From: Salinisphaera sp. T31B1
Lineage (GTDB): Bacteria > Pseudomonadota > Gammaproteobacteria > Nevskiales > Salinisphaeraceae
Direction of reading: 5' to 3'
Length of the DNA stretch: 64,000 bases
Assembly (NCBI RefSeq): GCF_040361275.1
Contig: NZ_APNH01000002.1
Location: 310,001-374,000 of the forward strand
Under the pieces are notes generated by a model. It ran no database searches, had not been told where the DNA came from, and worked only from the letters and a program-made list of their open reading frames with translations. Positions 32,260 to 41,489 of this stretch are shown piece after piece. Both the position numbers and the translations under genes were made by a program. Numbering within the stretch: position 1 is the stretch's first letter; every line of letters starts with the position of its first letter.

Positions 32260-32631
32260 CTATAGCGTGAACGTTGGCCGGGCCGTCTCGAGCATACCGG
32301 CCAGTAGTGTCTCGATACGCCGTTGCGTGGTGCCGTTGTCCTGAGCGGAGAACTGGATACCGATGCCGGCGGGTCGCTGTATGCCGGCCGAGCGCGGCGT
32401 CAGCCAGATCACCTTGCCGGCCACCGGCAATCGTTCGTTCTGTGCCGCAAGGTGCAACAACAGGAACACGTCGCTCCCCATATCGTACCGCGCCTTCCCG
32501 AGGGTCTCCTGATGCACGAACAAGCCGCCATTGCTGACGAACGGCATGTACGAGGCATAGAGTTCGTCGTTGTCGGCGATGTCCATGCGCACGATGCCGG
32601 ACTGGCTGGCGATGTTCGGTTCGGTCATCAT
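32260..32631 (-). CDS. pilZ: PilZ domain protein
   Basis: 123 residues. FVSNGGLFVHQE and VIWLTPRSAGIQRPAGIGIQF match the type IV pilus PilZ group (the GIGIQF end is characteristic), which often lacks the c-di-GMP RxxxR motif; no RxxxR is visible here. The order tmk-holB-pilZ is standard in Gammaproteobacteria. PilZ in Pseudomonas is needed for pilus assembly through PilB/FimX contact, but no pilus genes are in the window. The ATG at 32631 overlaps the holB stop (ATGA). Confidence 0.88.
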   Translation of the reverse strand: MMTEPNIASQSGIVRMDIADNDELYASYMPFVSNGGLFVHQETLGKARYDMGSDVFLLLHLAAQNERLPVAGKVIWLTPRSAGIQRPAGIGIQFSAQDNGTTQRRIETLLAGMLETARPTFTL

Positions 32632-33620
32632 GATGTCGCTGGCCTGCGTTTGAGCGATGCCTTCAAATCGAGCAGAACCGACTCTATCACCAGCTGCCAG
32701 TCGGCGTTAGTACCTGCCAGTCGGGCGGCCTCGGCGACCTGGGCCAACCAGGGCTGAAGCGCGGCCGGATCCAGCCGGTGTGCAATCTGTAGCAGCGTTC
32801 GCGGCAACGTCGTATCGCGCTCGTCGTTCAGGGCCACCGCCATCAGCGCCGCCGCACGGCGATAGAGCCAGTCCAGCCACAGATCGACCGGCTGTCTTGC
32901 CATGCCCTCGGCAACGCTGGAGACATCCTGCCGGTTGCGGATCACCGCCGACAGCGCATCGTCCCAGCTTCGTGACAAGCCATCGTAATCGCGTTCACGC
33001 CGATCCTGGACCGCAAACGGTGTGCGCAGACTGTCTGCGTCCAACCCCGCAGTATCCACTTCCTGCGCCTCGAACCACATGCGCGCCATGTCCGCGGACG
33101 GCGGTGGAACCCGCCAGAGCTGGCACCGGCTGCGTATGGTAGGCATGAGCGCGGAGACATGGTTGGTAATAAGCAGGATATGGCAGTTCGGCGGCGGTTC
33201 CTCGAGCGTCTTGAGCAGGCTGTTGGCCGCGCTGGGCGATAACTGTTCGGCCGGCTCGATCCAGCCGACCCGTCCACTGTCGTACTGCGGCGTCAAGTAC
33301 AGTCGGCGCGTGAACGCACGCACCTGTTCGACCTTGATCTGCCGGCCAGGCTCCTCCGGCACGAGACGCGATATATCCGGGTGTGTCGCAGCGGCCACCT
33401 GTCGACAGGCAGCGCACACGCCGCAGGCCTCGCCGGCATCGCTGCGTTCGCGACACAGCAACGCCGCCATCATGTGATCGGCGAACAGGCGCTTGCCCAC
33501 GCCCGGCGGCCCGCAAACGAGCAGCCCGTGCGCCACGCGGTCGCGTTCGATGGCGTGGGCGAAATGAGACCACAACTCGGCCTGCCAGGCCGGCAATATG
33601 CCGGATGCGTCGCTACTCAC
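32628..33620 (-). CDS. holB: DNA polymerase III subunit delta'
   Basis: 330 residues with a GTG start at 33620. The clamp-loader AAA+ fold shows HGLLVCGPPGVGKRLFAD (P-loop), a zinc cluster (CRERSDAGEACGVCAAC) and SAANSLLKTLEEPPPNCHIL with the conserved SRC-like sensor stretch IRSRCQLWRVP. Delta' is the stator of the gamma complex that loads the sliding clamp. The GTG overlaps the tmk TGA as GTGA, which favours this start over a longer one at 33668. Confidence 0.93.
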   Translation of the reverse strand: MSSDASGILPAWQAELWSHFAHAIERDRVAHGLLVCGPPGVGKRLFADHMMAALLCRERSDAGEACGVCAACRQVAAATHPDISRLVPEEPGRQIKVEQVRAFTRRLYLTPQYDSGRVGWIEPAEQLSPSAANSLLKTLEEPPPNCHILLITNHVSALMPTIRSRCQLWRVPPPSADMARMWFEAQEVDTAGLDADSLRTPFAVQDRRERDYDGLSRSWDDALSAVIRNRQDVSSVAEGMARQPVDLWLDWLYRRAAALMAVALNDERDTTLPRTLLQIAHRLDPAALQPWLAQVAEAARLAGTNADWQLVIESVLLDLKASLKRRPATS

Positions 33621-34252
33621 AGCCACTCCGCGATCGCGCGTCGTATCTGGTCGGCGACGTCCTGCCATTCGGCATCGGCCCGAATGATCCGATAACGGTC
33701 GGGCGCGGCCGCCGCTCGGGCGCGGTATGCGGCGCGCACGGTGTCATGGAACGCCAGCGTCTCTCGATCGAATCGGTTGGCCTCACCGCGGCGCCCGGCG
33801 CGGGCCAGGCCGGCCTCGACCGGCAGATCGAACAACAGCACGCCGTCCGGCCGTCTGTCGCCCTGAACCAGCGCTTCGAGGGTTGCCACCGCTGCATCAC
33901 CGAGCCCCCGCCCCTGGCCCTGATAGGCAAAGCTGGCATCGGTAAAACGGTCGCTGACGACCCAGGCGCCGCGCGCAAGCGCTGGCTCGATAACCTCGTC
34001 CAGATGCGCAGCCCGGGCGGCGAACATCAGCAGCAGCTCGCTCATGGCCGGCATCGGCGTGTCGAAATCGGCCATGAGAACAGCACGTACGGCTTCGCCG
34101 AGGGCCGTTCCACCGGGTTCGCGGGTCTGTACCACCTCGTAGCCAGCTTGGCCGATCGCATCGGCCACCGTCGCCAGCTGGCTGGACTTGCCGGCGCCCT
34201 CACCCCCCTCCAGCGTGATCAGTCGTCCCGGCTTGTCTGTCGTGGCCGCCAT
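33617..34252 (-). CDS. tmk: Thymidylate kinase
   Basis: 211 residues, standard length. P-loop LEGGEGAGKSS, substrate site TREPGGTALGE, DRF motif (VSDRFTDASFAYQGQGRG) and LID region RRGEANRFDRE are all intact. It phosphorylates dTMP to dTDP. The ATG at 34252 overlaps the mltG stop by one base (TGATG), and its own stop overlaps holB, so mltG-tmk-holB-pilZ is a translationally coupled chain. Confidence 0.96.
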   Translation of the reverse strand: MAATTDKPGRLITLEGGEGAGKSSQLATVADAIGQAGYEVVQTREPGGTALGEAVRAVLMADFDTPMPAMSELLLMFAARAAHLDEVIEPALARGAWVVSDRFTDASFAYQGQGRGLGDAAVATLEALVQGDRRPDGVLLFDLPVEAGLARAGRRGEANRFDRETLAFHDTVRAAYRARAAAAPDRYRIIRADAEWQDVADQIRRAIAEWL

Positions 34253-35250
34253 CAGGAACCGCGCTGGTATTTGTCGACCGCCCGGTTGTGTTCGGCGAGC
34301 GTATCGGAGAACACGTGGCTGCCGTCGCCTCGCGAGACGAAATAAAGCGCCGTCCCGGCGTCCGGATGCAGCGCCGCATGGATCGATTCACGAGACGGCA
34401 TGGCGATCGGCGTCGGCGGCAAACCGGGCCGCGTATAGGTGTTGTACGGCGTATCCCGGCGCAGATCGGCGCGACGGATGTTGCCGTCGTAGTTTTCGAT
34501 GCCGTAGATCACGGTCGGATCGGTTTGCAGGAGCATCCCTTTTTTCAGGCGCCGGGTGAATACGCCGGCGATGCGTGTCCGCTCGGCCGGCACCGCGGTT
34601 TCCTTTTCCACGATCGAGGCCAGAATCAGCGCCTGATAAGGGGTGTCGACCGCCGTCTCGTCGGAGCGCTCGGCCCAGGCCTTGTCCAGGTACTGCTGCA
34701 TGGCATCATAGGCCCGCTTCAGGAAGTCGATATCCGTCATTCCCCGCGGATATAGATACGTATCGGGCATGAAACGCCCCTCCGGCATTTCACCCGGATG
34801 GCCGATGGCCGCCATGAGTTGTTCGTCACTTTTGCCCGTCAACCGGTGATCGAGCGCGTCGCTGTCCGCGATCAACTGCCGAAACTCACGGAAGCGCCAG
34901 CCTTCGACCAATGTCATCCGGTACTGCCGCGTCTTGCCCGAGACCAGAAGCTCGACCAGATGCGCCGGCGTCTGTCGAGCTGGCACGACATATTCGCCGG
35001 CCTTGATACGGCTGGCCGTGCCGGTGGCGCGGGCATAAAGCGACAGGTACCGGGCATCGCGCGGCTTGACCATGATGCCGTCATCGACCAGACGCTTGGA
35101 GATCGCCCGAAAACTCATGCCCGGCTCTACCGTGATCAACTGACCGGACTGATTGGCCAGCGGCGTGCTGAAAAAACGCCAGGCATCGGCCGCGAGCAGG
35201 CCGCCGCCGATCAGTACGATCAGGAAAAAGAGGAGCGCGGCCCGTTTCAA
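34252..35250 (-). CDS. mltG: Endolytic murein transglycosylase MltG
   Basis: 332 residues. One N-terminal membrane helix (LLFFLIVLIGGGLLAADAW), a LysM-like segment (VEPGMSFRAISKRLVDDGIM), then the YceG catalytic domain with ILASIVEKET (catalytic Glu), PTVIYGI and YNTYTRPGLPPTPI. The enzyme cuts nascent glycan strands at the inner membrane and releases chain-terminating stubs. A TTG at 35250 is the apparent start codon. It follows pabC by 40 bp in the pabC-mltG-tmk-holB order. Confidence 0.95.
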   Translation of the reverse strand: MKRAALLFFLIVLIGGGLLAADAWRFFSTPLANQSGQLITVEPGMSFRAISKRLVDDGIMVKPRDARYLSLYARATGTASRIKAGEYVVPARQTPAHLVELLVSGKTRQYRMTLVEGWRFREFRQLIADSDALDHRLTGKSDEQLMAAIGHPGEMPEGRFMPDTYLYPRGMTDIDFLKRAYDAMQQYLDKAWAERSDETAVDTPYQALILASIVEKETAVPAERTRIAGVFTRRLKKGMLLQTDPTVIYGIENYDGNIRRADLRRDTPYNTYTRPGLPPTPIAMPSRESIHAALHPDAGTALYFVSRGDGSHVFSDTLAEHNRAVDKYQRGS

Positions 35251-35290
35251 GACCGTTGCCCGCCAATGGCACGTTTGTAGAGCTGCGTGT

Positions 35291-36100
35291 TCAATCGTTG
35301 TCCTTCATCAATGCCTGCAGGTATTCGCGAGCTGAATCGCTGGACTCGAATCGCTGCCCGCCGAGCCGTTCGACCGGGATCGGCCCACTCACACTGTTAC
35401 AGGCGACCGCCGCGCAATACCGGCCGAGATCGGCGAGATTGACATCCCTCTCGTGCACGCGCGTTCCGGCGCTGCCCAGTGCCGTCATCAGCCGCTGCCG
35501 CGTGGCCCCGATGATACCTGCCCGCGCCAGCGCCGGTGTCACCCACTCCCCGTCGGTCTGCAGAAAGACAAGATTGCGCATGGTGGTCGAAACGATGCGC
35601 CCGGCACTGTCGCACATGAACGCATCCGACACGCCGGCGTGCTCGCATTCCTGGCGCGCCAGTACCTGCTCGAGCCGGTTGAGATGCTTCACGCCGGCCA
35701 GGCGGGGCTGCTCGGCCAATATTACAGGCGAGCGTTCGAGTACCAAGGTGCCCGGCACGGACTCGGGAAGCGGATGCGCGGAGACGATGCGCCTTACGCT
35801 GCCGGCGGGCGGAGTGTAGCCGCGACCGCCGCTCCCGCGGGTGATCATGATCTTGAGCACGCCAGACCGCCCGTTCGCGAAGAGTGCTTCCGATTCGCCG
35901 CGCAGACGCTGTGTGTCCGGCGCCGGCAGCGACAGGCGTGCACAGTCGTGGGCCAGACGCTGGATATGTACCGCCCAGGCCTGAATATTGCCGTGGTCGA
36001 CCCGCAACGTACGAAACACGCCGTCCCCATAGGCCAGACCGCGGTCATCGCCCGGCACACGATCGGCGCGTTCGCCATCGATGATCATGGAATCAGCCAT
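35291..36100 (-). CDS. pabC: Aminodeoxychorismate lyase
   Basis: 269 residues from ATG 36100. Fold-type IV PLP enzyme: DDRGLAYGDGVFRTLRV, GVLKIMITRGSGGRGY (active-site Lys within), and VSDAFMCDSAGRIVSTTMRN, as in PabC/IlvE. It releases pyruvate from 4-amino-4-deoxychorismate to give p-aminobenzoate for folate. Starts at 36106 and 36088 are also possible. The chosen ATG lies 5 bp inside the pabB stop region (pabB ends at 36093), indicating coupling to pabB. Confidence 0.93.
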   Translation of the reverse strand: MADSMIIDGERADRVPGDDRGLAYGDGVFRTLRVDHGNIQAWAVHIQRLAHDCARLSLPAPDTQRLRGESEALFANGRSGVLKIMITRGSGGRGYTPPAGSVRRIVSAHPLPESVPGTLVLERSPVILAEQPRLAGVKHLNRLEQVLARQECEHAGVSDAFMCDSAGRIVSTTMRNLVFLQTDGEWVTPALARAGIIGATRQRLMTALGSAGTRVHERDVNLADLGRYCAAVACNSVSGPIPVERLGGQRFESSDSAREYLQALMKDND

Positions 36101-37469
36101 GCGCATTGCCGGACGAGTCCACGAAGCTTCTGAGCACGCCTCGGGCCTTGACACGCGTTTCCTCCAGTTCCTTGCCCGGATCTGAATCGGCGACGATTCC
36201 CGCTCCGGTGCGTAACGTCAGCTGCCGGCCTTGCTGGGTGAGCGAACGGATCACGATATTGCTATCCATGCGTCCACAGCGGCTCAGGTAGCCGATCGCG
36301 CCGGTATAGGCGCCGCGACCCTCACCCTCGAGCTCGGCGATGATCTCCATGCAGCGCACCTTGGGACAGCCCGTGATCGTGCCGCCGGGAAACACTGCCG
36401 CGAGCGCACGGCCCGGGCCGACGCCTTCGGCCAGAACCCCGCGTATGTTCGACACGATATGATGAACGTGCGCATACGATTCGGTGACCATCAGTTCGTC
36501 GACCGCGATACTGCCCGGACGACAGACACGGCCGAGATCATTTCGTTCGAGATCGATCAGCATGATGTGCTCGGCCCGCTCTTTCGGATGCATCAGAAGC
36601 TCCCGGGTCATCCGTCGATCGGTGCCACGCGTGCGTGGTCGGGTTCCCGCGATCGGCCGCGTTTGTGCGACGCGAGCGTCGATGAGCAACAGTCGTTCGG
36701 GCGAAGAGCAGCATAGTGCCACGCCGGACCATTGAACGAGTGCCGAAAATGGTGCGGGATTCGCCGCACGCAGCGCTGCATAGACGCTCGCAGGCGGCAC
36801 ATCGTCGGCGAGTTTGCCCGACCATTTCCGCGACAGATTCACCTGAAACACGTCGCCTGCGCGGATCAGCGCGCGTATCGCCTCCACCTGCTCGCAATAA
36901 AGTTCGCCTTTGGATTCGCACCATGCGGCTACCGGTGCGTATCGGGCCGCGTCTCGATGGCGACGCAAATCCTCGACCATTGTCGTTACACATTCGTGGT
37001 CGCGATTCTCCGCAAGCACGTACAGGCGTCCGGCCTGGCGATCGTGCACGACAGCGGCCGGACATCGAACCGCCAGCGCATCCGGCAACGCCGCATCGGA
37101 GGGCCGAGGCAACGCAAGCCTCGGCTCGACACCGGCTGCCATCTCATAACCGAGATACACGAACCAGCCACCGATGAATGGCATGCCCGGTATCGGGTGC
37201 GCAGCGGTCGTTTCGGCGAGATGGTCCAGCGTATCGAAGAACCGGGATGCGGGAGCGTCGGCGCCCACCGCGATCTGCTCGCTCGGAAAAGCGAGTAGCA
37301 GATCGTAGCGACTTTGTGCCGACGCACCGGCACTGCTCTCCAAAAGAAACGGATAGCGATCCGGGCTCGCCGAGGCTAGCGCGAGCAGATCGGCGGACCC
37401 TGCCGGAGACGACCACTCCGCCACCGCTACATCGCCTGCCTCATATCGGCGCGGCGCACTGGTGTACAC
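36093..37469 (-). CDS. pabB: Aminodeoxychorismate synthase component I (PabB), PIAGT subtype
   Basis: 458 residues with a GTG start. The chorismate-binding core carries FQVNLSRKW, PERLLLIDARVAQTRPIAGT, HIMLIDLERNDLGRVC and FPGGTITGCPKVRCMEII. At residues 272-276 the motif is PIAGT, as in anthranilate synthase, instead of the PIKGT whose Lys274 is a nucleophile in Escherichia coli PabB. Context (pabC overlapping, fab genes) supports PabB, but a TrpE-like activity cannot be excluded by sequence. No glutaminase partner gene lies in the window. Confidence 0.88.
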   Translation of the reverse strand: MYTSAPRRYEAGDVAVAEWSSPAGSADLLALASASPDRYPFLLESSAGASAQSRYDLLLAFPSEQIAVGADAPASRFFDTLDHLAETTAAHPIPGMPFIGGWFVYLGYEMAAGVEPRLALPRPSDAALPDALAVRCPAAVVHDRQAGRLYVLAENRDHECVTTMVEDLRRHRDAARYAPVAAWCESKGELYCEQVEAIRALIRAGDVFQVNLSRKWSGKLADDVPPASVYAALRAANPAPFSALVQWSGVALCCSSPERLLLIDARVAQTRPIAGTRPRTRGTDRRMTRELLMHPKERAEHIMLIDLERNDLGRVCRPGSIAVDELMVTESYAHVHHIVSNIRGVLAEGVGPGRALAAVFPGGTITGCPKVRCMEIIAELEGEGRGAYTGAIGYLSRCGRMDSNIVIRSLTQQGRQLTLRTGAGIVADSDPGKELEETRVKARGVLRSFVDSSGNAHG

Positions 37470-37493
37470 CGGGTCAGACCCGACGAACGACGC

Positions 37494-38735
37494 TCAATCG
37501 AGACGCTTGAAGATCAGCGACCCGTTCGTGCCGCCGAAACCGAACGAGTTCGACAGCGCAGCATTGATTTTCATCGAACGCGCCTCGTGCGGCACATAAT
37601 CCAGATTGCATCCGTCGGCCGGATTGTCGAGATTGATGGTCGGCGGTGCGACCTGATCTCGGATCGCCAGCAGCGTGAAGATCGCCTCGGCAGACCCTGC
37701 CGCGCCGAGCATATGGCCGGTCATGGATTTCGTGGAGCTGACCGCCACGTCCTTCGCTGCGCTGCCCAGCACCGACTCGATCGACTGGCTTTCGGCGACA
37801 TCGCCCACGCTGGTCGACGTGCCGTGGGCATTCACGTACTGGATATCGGATGGGTTGAGCTGAGCGTCGGCCAGCGCATTGGCCATGCACTGACGGGCGC
37901 CGCGGCCACTCGGCTGGGTGATGTGATACGCATCGCCGCTCATTCCGAACCCGACGACTTCACCGTAGATATTCGCGCCGCGGGCCTTGGCCTGCTCGTA
38001 CTCCTCGAGCATCAGCACGCCAGCGCCATCCGAGAGCACGAAGCCATCACGGTCGACGTCCCAGGGCCGGCTCGCGGCCTGCGGATCATCGTTGCGCGAC
38101 GACAGTGCCCGGGCGGCGCAGAAACCGGCGAGACCGATCGGGTTGACGGCCATTTCACAGCCACCCGCGAGCATCGCATCGGCATCGCCGGCCGCGATCA
38201 GACGGGCAGCCAGACCGATGTTGTGAACACCGGTCGTGCAAGCAGATACCGCCGCGATGTTGGGCCCGTGCAGGTTCAATTGAATCGAGACCTGGCCGGC
38301 CGCCATGTTGGCGATACTGCTGGGAATGAAGAAGGGGGAGACTTTCTTCGCGCTGTAGTTCGACTCGTGGAAACCGACACAGGTCTTCAGGATCGTGCCG
38401 ATCCCGCCGATACCGGAGCCGACGGCCACGCCGACCCGGTCGTTGTACTCGTCGTCGAGCGTCAGCCCACTGTCGTTGAACGCCTGTACGGATGCCGCCA
38501 CGCCGTAGTGCACGAACGGATCGTAGCGCTTGGCTTCCTTGGCAGACATGTACTGCGTGACATCGAAGTCACGAATCGGCCCGCCGAAGCGGGTCGGATA
38601 ACCGGACACATCGAAGCTTTCGATGGTCGAAATCCCACTGCGACCGGCGAGGATTCCCTCCCAGGTCGATGCGACATCCAGTCCGAGCGGGGAGATCAAT
38701 CCGAGCCCGGTTACCACTACGCGACGCTGTCTCAA
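37494..38735 (-). CDS. fabF: 3-oxoacyl-ACP synthase II
   Basis: 413 residues, standard for FabF. Catalytic Cys166 in SACTTG, His in [11 protein letters not shown] and [12 protein letters not shown], and the final NSFGFGGTN. It elongates acyl-ACP with malonyl-ACP and controls cis-vaccenate formation. The start is TTG at 38735, preceded by AGGGGG. It is the third step gene after fabD-fabG-acpP on the same strand. Confidence 0.97.
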   Translation of the reverse strand: MRQRRVVVTGLGLISPLGLDVASTWEGILAGRSGISTIESFDVSGYPTRFGGPIRDFDVTQYMSAKEAKRYDPFVHYGVAASVQAFNDSGLTLDDEYNDRVGVAVGSGIGGIGTILKTCVGFHESNYSAKKVSPFFIPSSIANMAAGQVSIQLNLHGPNIAAVSACTTGVHNIGLAARLIAAGDADAMLAGGCEMAVNPIGLAGFCAARALSSRNDDPQAASRPWDVDRDGFVLSDGAGVLMLEEYEQAKARGANIYGEVVGFGMSGDAYHITQPSGRGARQCMANALADAQLNPSDIQYVNAHGTSTSVGDVAESQSIESVLGSAAKDVAVSSTKSMTGHMLGAAGSAEAIFTLLAIRDQVAPPTINLDNPADGCNLDYVPHEARSMKINAALSNSFGFGGTNGSLIFKRLD

Positions 38736-38823
38736 CGACGCCCCCTATTGCTAATCGCCGCCACTGGCGACGGTTTGGAGTTCAGCCGGCCGGCATGACG
38801 CGCGGCCGACAGCGTGGAAGTGC

Positions 38824-39063
38824 CTAGCCCTCGGCGTGCGACTTGATGTAATCGACCGCGTCCTTGACGTTGACGATCTTCTCGGCTTCCTCGTCGGGAA
38901 TATCGATTTCGAATTCCTCTTCCAGAGCCATCACCAGCTCGACGGTGTCGAGCGAGTCGGCGCCCAGATCGTCGACGAACGACGCTTCCGAGGTGACCTG
39001 ATCTTCGCTGACCGACAGCTGCTCGGCAATGATCTTCTGTACTCGTTCTTCCACACTACTCAT
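38824..39063 (-). CDS. acpP: Acyl carrier protein
   Basis: 79 residues, acidic. Phosphopantetheine site Ser37 in [13 protein letters not shown], followed by [16 protein letters not shown], is the AcpP signature. ATG at 39063 has AGGAGAG upstream. It carries growing chains for the Fab enzymes around it and is distinct from the ACP domain in the PKS. Confidence 0.98.
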   Translation of the reverse strand: MSSVEERVQKIIAEQLSVSEDQVTSEASFVDDLGADSLDTVELVMALEEEFEIDIPDEEAEKIVNVKDAVDYIKSHAEG

Positions 39064-39163
39064 CGGGTTCTCTCCTGTTGACTATCATTTACGCGCGTCG
39101 CAGACGTGTCCGCCGATGCGAAACGCGCGCCATTCTAGGGAAAAAGGGTGGCTCTCGCCAGCG

Positions 39164-39919
39164 TCATGCCCCCATGTACAGACCGCCGTTGATCGACAGC
39201 GTCTCGCCGGTAATATACCCGGCGGAAGGCGATACGAGAAACGCCACGCTCGCGGCGATGTCATCGACCGCACCAAGGCGCTGCAAGGGAATCTGCTCGA
39301 GCATGCGGCTGCGGGTCTTGTCGTCCAGATCGCGTGTCATGTCGGTCTCGATAAACCCTGGTGCAACGGCGTTGACCGTAATCTGACGCGATCCGACCTC
39401 GCGTGCAAGCGAGCGGGTGAAACCAAGCAGTCCTGCCTTGGCGGCGCTGTAGTTTGTCTGACCGGCGTTGCCCATCAGCCCGACCACTGAGGCCACGTTG
39501 ACGATCCGCCCGCCCTTGGCCTTCATCATGCCGCGCAGCACCGCCTTTGAAACGCGGAACACGCCCGTGAGATTGGCATCCAGCACCGACTGCCAGTCGT
39601 CTTCCTTCATGCGCATGAGCAGGTTGTCACGGGTGATCGCCGCGTTGTTCACGACAATCGTAGGCGCGCCGAATTCGCTGCCGACGGTCTTGATGAGGGC
39701 GTTGACGTTCTCCTCGTCGGTCACGTCCAGCCGACGGCCGGCGCCGCCACTGGCTTCCAGCCGCTGCTGGATGCGCTCGGCGCCATTATCGGTGGTAGCA
39801 GTCCCGATCACCGTGGCCCCGTCGGCGGCCAACCGGTCGGCGATCGCCTCTCCGATACCGCGCGAGGCGCCGGTGACCAGGGCGATCTGTCCACCCAGGG
39901 GTTTGTTGCTGGTGCTCAT
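39164..39919 (-). CDS. fabG: 3-oxoacyl-ACP reductase
   Basis: 251 residues, short-chain dehydrogenase. NADPH site VTGASRGIGEAIADRL, NNAAITRDNLLMRM, catalytic Ser in NVASVVGLMGN and YSAAK, and the C-terminal YITGETLSINGGLYM are the FabG signature. It lies between fabD (35 bp upstream) and acpP (100 bp downstream). Confidence 0.97.
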   Translation of the reverse strand: MSTSNKPLGGQIALVTGASRGIGEAIADRLAADGATVIGTATTDNGAERIQQRLEASGGAGRRLDVTDEENVNALIKTVGSEFGAPTIVVNNAAITRDNLLMRMKEDDWQSVLDANLTGVFRVSKAVLRGMMKAKGGRIVNVASVVGLMGNAGQTNYSAAKAGLLGFTRSLAREVGSRQITVNAVAPGFIETDMTRDLDDKTRSRMLEQIPLQRLGAVDDIAASVAFLVSPSAGYITGETLSINGGLYMGA

Positions 39920-39954
39920 CTAACTCTCGGTGCGTCGCGTCGACGCAGTCGTTG

Positions 39955-40917
39955 TTACTCGTCTTCGACGCGGGTGGCGTCCAGCGCTTGTCGAAGGCTT
40001 TCGATATCCGACAATGGCAGCGATTGTGCGCTTTTGTCGATACGCTTGTTCAATCCGCTGAGCACCTTGCCCGGGCCGCATTCGACAAACAGCTCGCAGT
40101 TGGCGGTACGCATGGCGCGGATCGTATCCGCCCACAACACTGAATGATCGAGCTGACGAACCAGTGCCTTGCGGATACCGTCGACCTCTTCGCGCGGCTG
40201 CGCGTCGACGTTGTGCAGCACGGTGAGCTTCGGCTGTCGCAGCGGAATTTCAAGCAGATGGGACTGTAGCCGCTCGGCGGCCGGTTTCATCAGCGCGCAA
40301 TGCGACGGCACGCTCACCGCCAGCGGTTTGACCAGCTTTGCGCCCTTGGCCTTGGCGATACGCCCAGCGGTCGCAACGGCGTCTGCATGGCCGGCCACCA
40401 CGACCTGGAGCGGCGCATTGAAATTGGCGGCAGATACGACCAATTGTGCATCCGCGTGTTCGGCTTCCGCCTCGCTGCAGGCCGCCTTTACCGCATCGTC
40501 GTCGAGACCGATGATCGCCGACATGGCACCCTCGCCCGGACCAACGGCGCTCTGCATGGCACGGCCGCGCATCTGCGTGAGCCGCAATGCGTCGCCGAAA
40601 TCCAGCGCATCAGCGGCAACCAGAGCGGTATATTCGCCCAAGCTGTGCCCTGCCAGAAGCGTGGGCGCGGGGCCGCCGCGGCTCTGCCAAACACGCCAGG
40701 CCGCCACCCCGGCGGCAACCAGCGCGGGCTGGGTGAACTCGGTCTGATCGAGACGCTCGCTCGGACCCTGGTCAATCAAGGCACCCATGTCGTAGCCCAG
40801 CGCTTCGCTGGCCTCGGCATAGGTCTCGCCGACCACGGGATAACGCTCGGCCAGCGCCGACAGCATTCCGACCGACTGGGCCCCCTGGCCCGGAAACAGC
40901 ATCGCAAAACGCGACAT
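39955..40917 (-). CDS. fabD: Malonyl-CoA:ACP transacylase
   Basis: 320 residues from ATG 40917. FPGQGAQSVGM at the N-terminus, Ser92 in AGHSLGEY, and SVPSHCALMKPA with the catalytic His are intact. It supplies malonyl-ACP. AGGAT lies nine to ten bases before this ATG; a start at 40935 would lack the conserved MSRFAMLFPGQG N-terminus. First gene of the local fab set; fabH, plsX and rpmF, which often precede it, are absent here. Confidence 0.96.
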   Translation of the reverse strand: MSRFAMLFPGQGAQSVGMLSALAERYPVVGETYAEASEALGYDMGALIDQGPSERLDQTEFTQPALVAAGVAAWRVWQSRGGPAPTLLAGHSLGEYTALVAADALDFGDALRLTQMRGRAMQSAVGPGEGAMSAIIGLDDDAVKAACSEAEAEHADAQLVVSAANFNAPLQVVVAGHADAVATAGRIAKAKGAKLVKPLAVSVPSHCALMKPAAERLQSHLLEIPLRQPKLTVLHNVDAQPREEVDGIRKALVRQLDHSVLWADTIRAMRTANCELFVECGPGKVLSGLNKRIDKSAQSLPLSDIESLRQALDATRVEDE

Positions 40918-41042
40918 ATATACGACATCCTGCAAACGGTGTCGGCATCATACGCAGCCACCGCGGCCTTGGCCACGTGAAAAGATGCCATTTGTTAAAC
41001 TCAAGCTCGTTATCGCCTGCTCAACGACCGGAGTTGTCTGAC

Positions 41043-41489
41043 TTGGTACACGCCGAATTGACCGTGGCCGCCGTCGTCGAACGCAACGCGCGTTTCCTGG
41101 TGGTCGAGGAGATCGCCGGCGGAACGCGTGTGCTCAATCAGCCGGCCGGGCACGTTGAACCCGGCGAGAGCATTCTCGAAGCGGTGATCCGGGAAGCTCG
41201 CGAGGAAACCGCCTGGGGCTTCACGCCCACCGGTCTCGTTGGCATGTATTACTGGCCCCACGTCGATGGCCGTACGACACTGCGCTTCGCGTTCTGCGGC
41301 CAGGTGGACGACCATGCCGTCGATCAGGCACTGGATGAGGACATCATCACCACCCACTGGATGACCGCAGCCGAACTCGCCCGACGCAACGATTTGCGCA
41401 GCCCGCTGGTACTTCGTGCGATTGAAGACTATGCCGATCATCCGCCGCTGCCCTTGGAGCGGGTGCGTCATATCCGGAGTGCGCCGTGA
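41043..41489 (+). CDS. NUDIX hydrolase, NudJ-like
   Basis: 148 residues from TTG 41043 (153 in Escherichia coli NudJ). The Nudix box runs from GHVEPGESILEAVIREARE to ETAWGF (GxEPGEx7REAxEE pattern), preceded by LNQPAGHVEPGES and followed by DLRSPLVLRAIEDY, as in NudJ, which hydrolyses HMP-pyrophosphate and nucleotide di- and triphosphates. GGAG lies nine bases before the TTG. A longer GTG start at 40977 would add 22 residues not seen in homologues. The stop overlaps the mnmA GTG start (GTGA). Confidence 0.88.
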   Translation: MVHAELTVAAVVERNARFLVVEEIAGGTRVLNQPAGHVEPGESILEAVIREAREETAWGFTPTGLVGMYYWPHVDGRTTLRFAFCGQVDDHAVDQALDEDIITTHWMTAAELARRNDLRSPLVLRAIEDYADHPPLPLERVRHIRSAP

